Shown piece after piece: positions 1 through 5,456 of a stretch of DNA of 6,466 nt. The notes below the pieces were generated by a model. It was not told where the DNA came from. It worked only from the letters and a program-made list of their open reading frames with translations, and did not search any database. The stretch is from NCBI GenBank assembly GCA_031431395.1, contig JANPDJ010000330.1, positions 1 through 6,466 of the forward strand, written 5' to 3'. The first letter of the stretch is position 1; every line of letters starts with the position of its first letter. The stretch is from VGPE01 sp031431395 (lineage in GTDB: Bacteria > Chloroflexota > Limnocylindria > Limnocylindrales > CSP1-4). The position numbers and the translations under genes are program-made.

Positions 1-868
1 ACGCACGAAGGCCGTGTTCATCGAGACCATCGGCAACCCGCGCCTCGATGTCCATGACATTCGCGCCATCGCGGAGGTCGCCCACGCCCACGGCGTGCCG
101 CTCGTCATCGACAACACGTTTGCGCCGCTTCTGACCAGGCCGATCGAGCACGGCGCGGACATCGTGATCCACTCGGCCACCAAGTGGATCGGCGGTCACG
201 GCACGGCGATCGGCGGTGTCGTGGTGGACGGCGGAAAGTTCGACTGGACCGGGCCGCGCTTCAAGGCGGACTTCGTGGATCCGGATCCGTCCTACCACGG
301 CATCAGCTACGTCAACGCCTTCGGGCCTCTGGCCTTCATCCTCAAGCTGCGGGTCCAGGGCCTTCGTGACCTCGGGCCCGCCCTGAGCCCGTTCAACGCG
401 TTCCTCTTCCTCCAGGGCCTCGAGACCCTGCCGCTCCGGATCAAGCGTCACAGCGAGAATGCGCTGGCCGTTGCCCAGTGGCTGGAGAAGCAGCCCGAGG
501 TGACCTGGGTCAGCTACCCGGGTCTCGCGTCGCATGCCAGCCACGCGCTCGCGAAGCGCTACCTCAGCGGCGGATTCGGCGGCGTGGTCGCCTTCGGAGT
601 CAAGGGCGGTGTCGAAGCCGGCCGGCGGCTCATCGACAACGTCAAGATCTTCAGCCTGCTGGCCAACGTGGGCGATGCGAAGTCGCTGATCATCCACCCG
701 GCCTCCACGACCCATTCACAGCTTGAGCCGGAGGACCAGCTGGCCACGGGGGTCACGCCGGATCTCATCCGCATCTCCGTCGGGCTGGAGCACATCGACG
801 ACCTCATCGCCGACCTCGGGCAGGCCATCGCGGCAGCCCAGGGCAGCGCGGTGGGTGCCGGCGCGTGA
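1..868 (+). CDS. metY: O-acetylhomoserine sulfhydrylase (aminocarboxypropyltransferase), 3' part
   Basis: PLP-dependent enzyme of the Cys/Met metabolism family that converts O-acetylhomoserine plus sulfide to homocysteine in the cytoplasm. The gene is cut by the left edge. The first full codon is at base 2, and the reading frame is open to the edge, so the GTG at 14 is internal. About 289 residues remain. Full-length family members have roughly 430, so about a third is missing from the N-terminus. Visible landmarks are IDNTFAPLLTRPIEHGAD followed by HSATKWIGGHG, where the lysine at bases 182-184 is the PLP Schiff-base residue. The family motif NAFGP follows, then LRIKRHSENA, HPASTTHSQL, and near the end RISVGLEHIDDL, whose arginine (770-772) is the expected substrate-carboxylate ligand. 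The HPASTTH plus GLEHIDDL arrangement and the wide spacing favour MetY over cystathionine gamma-synthase or MetZ. The immediately downstream metX supplies its substrate, which supports the call. No truncation or frameshift is seen in the part present. Confidence 0.93.
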   Translation, partial: RTKAVFIETIGNPRLDVHDIRAIAEVAHAHGVPLVIDNTFAPLLTRPIEHGADIVIHSATKWIGGHGTAIGGVVVDGGKFDWTGPRFKADFVDPDPSYHGISYVNAFGPLAFILKLRVQGLRDLGPALSPFNAFLFLQGLETLPLRIKRHSENALAVAQWLEKQPEVTWVSYPGLASHASHALAKRYLSGGFGGVVAFGVKGGVEAGRRLIDNVKIFSLLANVGDAKSLIIHPASTTHSQLEPEDQLATGVTPDLIRISVGLEHIDDLIADLGQAIAAAQGSAVGAGA

Positions 869-892
869 CGCCCGGTCCGCTGCCGGAAGGCC

Positions 893-931
893 GTGCCGGG
901 AGAGCCGCGGGATGACCACGGCTCCCGGCAC
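893..931 (+). promoter_or_regulatory. Stem-loop enclosing the metX ribosome binding site and start codon
   Basis: Bases 893-902 pair perfectly with 922-931. After a two-base bulge (903-904), bases 905-907 pair with 919-921. This gives 13 base pairs around an 11-base loop (908-918). The metX ATG (912-914) lies in the loop, and the purine-rich GGGAGAG that would serve as its Shine-Dalgarno lies in the 5' arm. Folded RNA would therefore hide the ribosome binding site while displaying the start codon. The pairing is read directly from the sequence. A role in translational control of metX relative to metY is inference. It does not resemble the SAM-I or SAM-II riboswitch layout that I know. Confidence 0.5.
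898..904 (+). promoter_or_regulatory. Ribosome binding site of metX
   Basis: GGGAGAG ends seven bases before the ATG at 912 and partly matches the anti-Shine-Dalgarno. It decides the start, because no other ATG, GTG or TTG lies in frame between the metY stop and the conserved MetX domain. It is unusual in being buried in the 5' arm of an inverted repeat. Confidence 0.5.
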
Positions 932-2072
932 CAAGGGGACGGCGGCAGCGCCGTCGTCCCCTGAACGCCCGGCAGCAGGCCCGTCCGGCTCGTCCCTGGG
1001 CACGGCAGCCGGGGGGCGGTCGTCCCGCGGCTCCCCGGCTCCACCCCGCTCCCCGGACCTTCCGCTGAGCAGCGGCCGAGTCGAATCGGCCGCGTTCGGG
1101 CCGTTCGCACTCGAATCGGGCGACGTGCTGCCCGAACTCACGATCGCCTACCGCCACGACGGCCTCGCGCCGTCCCTGGCTCCGCAGGTGCTCGTGGTGC
1201 ACGCGCTTACGGGATCAGCCGATGCGGCAGACGACTGGTGGCGCCTGCTCATCGGTCCCGGCGCCGCGATTGACACGAATCGGTTCGGCGTCCTGTGCGC
1301 GAATCTGCTCGGGGGGTGCTACGGGACCACCGGCCCAACCTCACGCGATCCGCGAACGGGCCTGCCGTACGGGCCTTCGTTCCCGGCCGTGTCCACGCGC
1401 GATCAGGCCCGCGCCCAGTGGCTGATCCTGGACGCACTCGGGATTGAGACACTCGCGCTTGTCGCAGGCGGCTCGCTGGGCGGAATGGTGGTGCTGGAAA
1501 CAGGCCTCGAGCGGCCCGACGCCGTTGACCGGCTGCTCCCCATCGCCGCGCCGGCCGCGACCGGCCCCATGGCCGTCGCATGGAACCACATCCAGCTGCG
1601 CCTCATCGAGCGGCTTGGGGACGACGGGATGGCCCTCGCGCGGCAGCTGGCGATGACCACGTACCGCAGCGAAGCCGATTTCGACGAACGCTTCGGGCGG
1701 AAAGAGCAGGCCGACGGGACCCCCTCGATCGTGAGCTACCTCGAGTACCAGGGCACGAAGCTCGTCGACCGCTTCGATCGCGACGCGTATCGCGTGCTCG
1801 CGGGGGCCATGGACCGCCACGACATCTCGCGTGGTCGTGGCTCCATCGAGGAAGCGCTCGCGCCGCTTGGGCGGGCGGGCGTCCGCATGACCGGCCTGGG
1901 GATCCAGGACGACATCCTCTACGGACCGGCCCAGGTGCGTCGGCTCGTGACGGCCGCGACGTCGGCCGGGTTGGCGGCCGAGTACCGTGAGTTGCGCTCC
2001 ACGAAGGGCCACGACGCGTTCCTCGTGGAGTGGCCGCAACTCACCGAGATCATCACGGGCCTCCTCGCATGA
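912..2072 (+). CDS. metX: Homoserine O-acetyltransferase (MetX, alpha/beta hydrolase fold)
   Basis: Transfers an acetyl group from acetyl-CoA to homoserine, the activating step of methionine synthesis that feeds MetY. The predicted protein is 386 residues, typical of MetX. Residues 1 to about 50 are a low-complexity Pro/Ser/Gly/Ala stretch. The conserved domain begins near PLSSGRVES (51-59). Motifs in order: HALTGSADA (97-105, oxyanion-hole region), the MetX signature NLLGGCYGTTGPTSRDP (131-147) with PYGPSFP just after, and the nucleophile elbow GGSLGGM with Ser188. Later come AAPAATGPMAVAWNH, TYRSEADFDERFGR, DDILYGP with Asp334, and KGHDAFLVEW with His367. Ser188, Asp334 and His367 form the expected catalytic triad. 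The ATG at 912 is preferred because it follows a Shine-Dalgarno-like element, and only CTG codons could otherwise initiate before the conserved domain. The gene lies 43 bases after metY and its TGA overlaps the next start. Some MetX proteins use succinyl-CoA. Acyl specificity cannot be read from the fold, but the neighbouring O-acetylhomoserine sulfhydrylase supports acetyl. Confidence 0.93.
   Translation: MTTAPGTKGTAAAPSSPERPAAGPSGSSLGTAAGGRSSRGSPAPPRSPDLPLSSGRVESAAFGPFALESGDVLPELTIAYRHDGLAPSLAPQVLVVHALTGSADAADDWWRLLIGPGAAIDTNRFGVLCANLLGGCYGTTGPTSRDPRTGLPYGPSFPAVSTRDQARAQWLILDALGIETLALVAGGSLGGMVVLETGLERPDAVDRLLPIAAPAATGPMAVAWNHIQLRLIERLGDDGMALARQLAMTTYRSEADFDERFGRKEQADGTPSIVSYLEYQGTKLVDRFDRDAYRVLAGAMDRHDISRGRGSIEEALAPLGRAGVRMTGLGIQDDILYGPAQVRRLVTAATSAGLAAEYRELRSTKGHDAFLVEWPQLTEIITGLLA
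935..961 (+). repeat. 12-bp stem, 3-base loop hairpin at the 5' end of metX
   Basis: Bases 935-946 pair with 950-961 around the loop AGC. All pairs are Watson-Crick except one G-U (942-954), and nine of the twelve are G-C. It starts three bases after the previous stem-loop ends, so the two could stack. It lies inside codons 8-17 of metX. No T-run follows (the next bases are TGAACG), so a classical intrinsic terminator is unlikely. Attenuation, transcript stabilisation or translational control is possible but unproven. Confidence 0.5.
1008..1039 (+). repeat. Third GC-rich inverted repeat in the metX N-terminal coding region
   Basis: Bases 1008-1014 pair with 1033-1039 (7 bp). Inside this, 1016-1019 pair with 1025-1028 around a five-base loop. 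It is weaker than the two preceding hairpins because of an internal loop, and in such GC-rich sequence it could be chance. It is listed because it continues the series through the poorly conserved N-terminal extension of MetX and stops before the conserved domain begins. Confidence 0.3.
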
Positions 2073-2458
2073 GCGCGCCGCGGCCGGGGTCCGTTCCGAC
2101 GGTCGACGACCTGCTGGCGCGATCGTCTGCCGAGGTTCGCCTGATCGCTCTTCGACTGCGGGGCATGATCCGAGCGACGTTGCCGGAGGCGATCGAATCG
2201 GTGGACCTGCCCGACAACCTTCTGGCGTTCGGCTCCGGTGGCCGGCTGCGCGACCTGCTCGTGGGGATCATTCCCCACTCCGCACACGTCAACGTGCAGT
2301 TCGCCGACGCAGTCGACCTGCCCGACCCTGCCGGCCTCCTTGAAGGCACCGGCAAGCGCATCCGTCATGTCAAGAACCGCACGGTTGCCGACGCCGATCG
2401 TCCAGCCCTCCACGCGCTGGTGCGCGCGGAATGGGACTTCCACCAAGCCAAGCGATAG
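2069..2458 (+). CDS. DUF1801 family protein (YdhG-like)
   Basis: Predicted 129-residue soluble cytoplasmic protein with no signal peptide or membrane segment. The central pattern matches DUF1801: an early helix region with LRGMIRATLPEAIESVD, then a strand region ending in HSAHVNVQFADAVDLPDP. The near-diagnostic GLLEGTGKRIRHVKNRTV follows, and a C-terminal helix (ADRPALHALVRAEWDF) closes the protein. The length is normal for the family. The ATG at 2069 overlaps the metX TGA by four bases (ATGA) with no Shine-Dalgarno, which implies translational coupling to metX. An in-frame upstream start at 2030 would overlap metX by 43 bases and is not favoured. The biochemical function of DUF1801 is not established. 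Members occur as free-standing small proteins and are sometimes compared with iron-chaperone-like frataxin folds. A role in methionine metabolism is suggested only by position. Confidence 0.82.
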   Translation: MSAPRPGSVPTVDDLLARSSAEVRLIALRLRGMIRATLPEAIESVDLPDNLLAFGSGGRLRDLLVGIIPHSAHVNVQFADAVDLPDPAGLLEGTGKRIRHVKNRTVADADRPALHALVRAEWDFHQAKR

Positions 2459-2473
2459 CTTCGGGCGGGGTCT

Positions 2474-2490
2474 GTCAGGCCGATTCTGAC
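2474..2490 (+). terminator. Weak hairpin in the convergent gap after the DUF1801 gene
   Basis: GTCAG (2474-2478) pairs with CTGAC (2486-2490) around a seven-base loop, 15 bases after the DUF1801 stop. The stem is only 5 bp and no T-run follows. It is the best terminator candidate in the 93-base convergent gap (2459-2551), which otherwise shows nothing recognisable. Confidence 0.2.
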
Positions 2491-2551
2491 GTCCGATCGC
2501 CACTCCCGGCGGGCCTCTGCGGTGGGTGCCGTGCGGTGCTCGCGCTGTGCC

Positions 2552-4171
2552 TCAGCCGGGATCCACGCCACCTTTGAGGGCCAGGCTCGCGGGAACGCCG
2601 TCCGCCACACTCGCCACGCCCGTGGCCGGCTGCCCACGACGAAGCTCGCGGATGTTCAGGGACGGCATTGACCGGTATGCGACCACAAACGCCGCCACCC
2701 CGGCCACGGCAATGATCCAGAAGATCACGGACAGGCCGTCACGAAGGGCACCCCGGGTCGCCGCCAGTGCGGCCGGGGACATCAGGTTGCGCGTGAACGG
2801 ATCGAGCACCTGCGCCGAATGCGTGCCAACCGCGGCCGTCAGCACGCCGCCCATCAGGCCCAGCCCCACGGATCCGCCGATGGAACGCGCGAATTGCACG
2901 AGGCCCGTGGTGATCCCCCGCCGGTTCCAGGCCACGGACCCCTGAGTGGAGACCATGATCACCGTGGATCCAAGGCCCATCCCGAAGCCGCACAGGCCCG
3001 TCGTGAGCATCGCGTACCACAGCTCCGCGACGTTGGGCAGCTGTGTCACCATCAGGCAGCCGATTGCGGCGAGCGCACCGCCGATCACGACGAGGCGCCG
3101 CGTGCCGAAGGTCAGCATGAGACGGCCGCTGAGTACGGAGCCGATGGGCCAGCCAATGGACATCGCGGCGATCGCCGCGCCCGCGTCCACCGGCGAACCT
3201 CCTTCGACGCCCTGGACCAGCGGCGGCACGTACGTGACCAGGCCGAACATCACGATGCCCGTCAGCGAACCGATGGCGATGCCGCTGCGGATGACGGGGA
3301 TCTCCAGCAGCGTGAAGTCGATGAGCGGTTCGGGTGCAGCGCGTTCCGCGACGAAGAAGCCAACGAGGATCAGGCCCGAGAGGACCAGCAGCGCGACGAA
3401 GGCCGGTGACGCGTATCCGAAGAGGTCACTTCCCTCCGACAAGGTGAACAGCAGGAGCCCGAGGCCGCCTGTGAGCAGGATCGCGCCCCACCAGTCGATC
3501 CGGTGCGGGACCCGCTCGAACTTCTCCTTGAAGACGCGGACGAACATCAGGATCGCGATGATGCCGATGGGCAGGTTGATCCAGAACACCCATGGCCAGC
3601 CCACCGTGGTCGTGATGATCCCGCCGATTGCCGGGCCCACGATCGCGGTGCCGCCCCAAACGGCCGCGAAGAGGCCCTGGACCCGCGCTCGCTGGGTTGG
3701 CGTGTAGATGTCGCCGACGATCGTGAAGGCGATGGGCTGCAATGCGCCCGCCCCAAGGCCCTGGATTGCCCGGAACGCGATGAGCTGGACCATCGACGTC
3801 GCGAACCCGCACGCGATGGATGACGCGACGAAGACGACAAGGCCGAACAGGAAGATCGGCCGCCGGCCGAACGTGTCTGCGAACTTGGAGAACAGCGGCA
3901 CGGTGATCGTGGACGCGAGCAGATAGCCCGAGAACACCCACGAGTACTCGCTGAGACCACCCAACTGGCCGATGATCGTGGGCATTGCCGTGCCCACGAC
4001 GCTGGAATCGAGGGCCGCCAGGCTGAGGCCCATCAGGATCGCAGCCGTGATCGCCAGCTGCTGCCGCGTGATCGGCAGGTCAACCTCGAACGCGGCGTCC
4101 GTGTTCGTCCTGATGGTCGCCGCCCCGGCGCGAGGGGCCGTCGTGCGCCTGGATTCGTGGGGGGCCGACAT
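2552..4171 (-). CDS. DHA2 family MFS multidrug exporter (EmrB/QacA type, 14 TM)
   Basis: Proton-driven efflux transporter of the inner membrane. The predicted protein has 539 residues. A polar N-terminal tail (1-37) is followed by about 14 hydrophobic helices, near 38-60, 78-95, 105-123, 128-150, 165-186, 191-213, 227-245, 257-276, 295-317, 330-350, 358-377, 384-405, 420-448 and 480-500. DHA2 signatures are clear. Motif D1 is LDSSVVGTAMPTI (54-66) with Asp55 in helix 1. Motif A is KFADTFGRRP (96-105), motif B is RAIQGLGAGAL starting at Arg134, and motif C is GPAIGG (179-184). Substrate is not predictable. The start at 4171 is chosen over an in-frame ATG at 4255 because the extra 28 residues would be Arg-rich and unlike the family, and would take up most of the divergent promoter region. 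Neither start has a Shine-Dalgarno. A TACACT (4182-4187, minus strand) lies ten bases upstream of the chosen ATG, which would fit leaderless transcription. The gene is divergent from the phosphotriesterase-like gene and convergent with the methionine operon. Confidence 0.9.
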   Translation of the reverse strand: MSAPHESRRTTAPRAGAATIRTNTDAAFEVDLPITRQQLAITAAILMGLSLAALDSSVVGTAMPTIIGQLGGLSEYSWVFSGYLLASTITVPLFSKFADTFGRRPIFLFGLVVFVASSIACGFATSMVQLIAFRAIQGLGAGALQPIAFTIVGDIYTPTQRARVQGLFAAVWGGTAIVGPAIGGIITTTVGWPWVFWINLPIGIIAILMFVRVFKEKFERVPHRIDWWGAILLTGGLGLLLFTLSEGSDLFGYASPAFVALLVLSGLILVGFFVAERAAPEPLIDFTLLEIPVIRSGIAIGSLTGIVMFGLVTYVPPLVQGVEGGSPVDAGAAIAAMSIGWPIGSVLSGRLMLTFGTRRLVVIGGALAAIGCLMVTQLPNVAELWYAMLTTGLCGFGMGLGSTVIMVSTQGSVAWNRRGITTGLVQFARSIGGSVGLGLMGGVLTAAVGTHSAQVLDPFTRNLMSPAALAATRGALRDGLSVIFWIIAVAGVAAFVVAYRSMPSLNIRELRRGQPATGVASVADGVPASLALKGGVDPG

Positions 4172-4203
4172 CGAAGGCGCGAGTGTACGGCGACGGCGAG
4201 GCC

Positions 4204-4215
4204 CGCGACGTCGCG
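4204..4215. promoter_or_regulatory. 12-bp perfect palindrome in the divergent intergenic region
   Basis: CGCGACGTCGCG is a perfect dyad lying 32 bases upstream of the chosen exporter start and about 97 bases upstream of the phosphotriesterase-like start. Position and symmetry would suit an operator controlling one or both divergent genes. Such palindromes arise by chance fairly often in GC-rich DNA and no regulator gene is adjacent, so this is tentative. Confidence 0.25.
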
Positions 4216-4264
4216 TCCGCCGCCCGCACGTCGCCAGCTGGACGGCGTCCGCCATCTACTGCGC

Positions 4265-4280
4265 GCGCGAATCGTCGCGC
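4265..4280. repeat. Inverted repeat upstream of the phosphotriesterase-like gene
   Basis: GCGCGA (4265-4270) and TCGCGC (4275-4280) flank ATCG. It lies 32 bases before the ATG at 4313 and could be a short operator or a 5' leader hairpin. No convincing -35/-10 pair is visible in the rest of the 141-base intergenic stretch. Confidence 0.22.
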
Positions 4281-4312
4281 AGGAGCCACCATCCGTACGC
4301 CATCATCACAGG

Positions 4313-5392
4313 ATGAACGACCGAGTTGGCAAGATCCAGACCGTCCGCGGCCTCATTGAGCCGGCCGACCTCGGCCGGACGCTGATGCACGAGCATTTCC
4401 TGTTCGATCTCCGGCCCATGCACCGCCGACAGGCCTGGGACACGGACGGCTCCTTCGCGAACGCGAAGTCCACGCCCGACATTCGCTCCAGGGTTCAGTG
4501 GGACTGGTTCGCCAATCTCGATGAGCTGTACGTGGACGACGAGGCGCTCGTCATCGGCGAAGTGGAGCGGTTCCGCAAGGCCGGCGGCGGCGCAATCGTG
4601 GACTGCACGACCGTCGGGCTGGCCCGCGACCCGCAGGCGATCCGCCGCATCTCCGAGGCGACGGGTGTCCACGTCACGATGGGCGCCGGCTACTACCAGG
4701 ACCGCTGCATCCCGGCCTCGTTCGACGAACGGACCGAGGACGAGATCGTCGAGGAGATCGTCCGCGACATCGACGACGGTGTTCCTGGGGCGACGGGCGC
4801 CGACGGCAGCCCCATCCGCGCGGGCCACATCGGTGAGATCGGCACCACCATCCCGACGGAGCGCGAGCTGAAATCGCTGCGCGCTGCGGCCCGCGCCCAG
4901 GCACGGACCGGCGCCATGCTCAACATCCACCAGGCGTACACGCCCGGCGACCGGGCAGTCCAGCACATGCTGGCCGACACGGTCGAGGAGAACGGCGGCG
5001 ACCTCCATCGCACCGTGTTCTCTCACATGGATCGCACGGGCCAGGACTTCGAGCAGCAGCTGTCTCTGCTTCGCCGGGGCATCACCATCGAGTACGACGA
5101 ATTCGGATACGAGGTGGGCAATCGCAGCTGGGACCGCTCATCGATCCAGGACGTGCAGCGCGTCCGCGAGATCGCCCGATTGGCCGAGGCCGGCTTTCGG
5201 GATCAGCTGACGGTGGCGCACGACATCTCGTTCAAGCGGATGCTCGTCGCGAACGGCGGCTGGGGCTTCGCCCACCTGCTCGAGCGCGTCCTGGACGGCT
5301 TCCGCTGGGCCGGCATGTCGGACGACGACATCGAGCAGGTGCTGGTCCGTACCCCGCAACGGCTCCTCACCTTCGTCGAACCTTCCGCCTGA
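4313..5392 (+). CDS. Phosphotriesterase-family metal-dependent hydrolase
   Basis: Member of the phosphotriesterase (PTE, aryldialkylphosphatase) branch of the amidohydrolase superfamily, a TIM-barrel hydrolase with a two-metal centre. The 359-residue length fits the family. Metal ligands are in the expected order: MHEH with His26 and His28 on strand 1, GEIGTT with Glu175 as bridging ligand, NIH with His206, FSHMD with His238, and AHDISFK with Asp304. Other family landmarks are IVDCTTVGLARDP and GAGYY (125-128). Glu175 aligns with the carboxylated lysine of the classical organophosphate-degrading enzyme, as in E. coli PTE-homology protein. The usual Asn-Pro of the C-terminal helix motif is Thr-Pro (347-348). 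Family members include phosphotriesterases, lactonases and esterases, and no substrate can be assigned. The ATG at 4313 gives the normal N-terminus. There is no well-placed Shine-Dalgarno: AGGAG at 4281-4285 is too distant, and AGG abuts the start. Upstream in-frame sequence is Arg/Pro-rich and unlike the family. Confidence 0.9.
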   Translation: MNDRVGKIQTVRGLIEPADLGRTLMHEHFLFDLRPMHRRQAWDTDGSFANAKSTPDIRSRVQWDWFANLDELYVDDEALVIGEVERFRKAGGGAIVDCTTVGLARDPQAIRRISEATGVHVTMGAGYYQDRCIPASFDERTEDEIVEEIVRDIDDGVPGATGADGSPIRAGHIGEIGTTIPTERELKSLRAAARAQARTGAMLNIHQAYTPGDRAVQHMLADTVEENGGDLHRTVFSHMDRTGQDFEQQLSLLRRGITIEYDEFGYEVGNRSWDRSSIQDVQRVREIARLAEAGFRDQLTVAHDISFKRMLVANGGWGFAHLLERVLDGFRWAGMSDDDIEQVLVRTPQRLLTFVEPSA

Positions 5393-5406
5393 CGAATACA
5401 CCCCCA

Positions 5407-5455
5407 CGCGTGCGAGCATCGGAGCCCGGGCACGCGGCAGCCCGCCAGGGGCGGG
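5407..5455. terminator. GC-rich hairpins in the convergent gap (possible bidirectional terminator)
   Basis: The 64-base gap between two convergent genes contains a 7-bp stem (5407-5413 with 5430-5436, 16-base loop). It also has a compact 6-bp all-GC hairpin, CCCGCC (5441-5446) with GGCGGG (5450-5455), three-base loop AGG, one base from the oxidoreductase stop. Neither has a T-run on either strand. Location favours termination for both genes, but evidence for a Rho-independent mechanism is weak. Confidence 0.35.
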
Positions 5456-5456
5456 A

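Noticed and set aside
723..911. Extension of metX upstream to an ATG at 723
   Set aside because: It would overlap the conserved metY C-terminus by almost 150 bases, and the added residues are Arg/Ser-rich with no MetX similarity. The ATG at 912 has a ribosome-binding-like site.
869..1061. SAM riboswitch between metY and metX
   Set aside because: Methionine genes invite the idea, but I cannot match the hairpins to the conserved cores of SAM-I or SAM-II. They are reported only as unidentified structure.
1341..2039. Long open frame (232 codons) on the minus strand opposite metX
   Set aside because: Shadow of metX with His/Arg/Gly-rich composition, no domain motifs, and no promoter or ribosome binding site.
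2519..2538. Direct repeat GCGGTG (2519-2524 and 2533-2538) in the convergent gap
   Set aside because: Six-base repeats are expected by chance in such GC-rich sequence, and nothing else supports a function.
2946..3707. Long open frame (253 codons) on the plus strand opposite the exporter gene
   Set aside because: It is antisense to a well-supported MFS gene. Its translation shows no recognisable motif and has the composition expected of a shadow frame in GC-rich coding DNA.
4157..4312. Upstream extension of the phosphotriesterase-like gene
   Set aside because: The extra residues are Arg/Pro-rich, unlike the family N-terminus, and would run across the exporter start.
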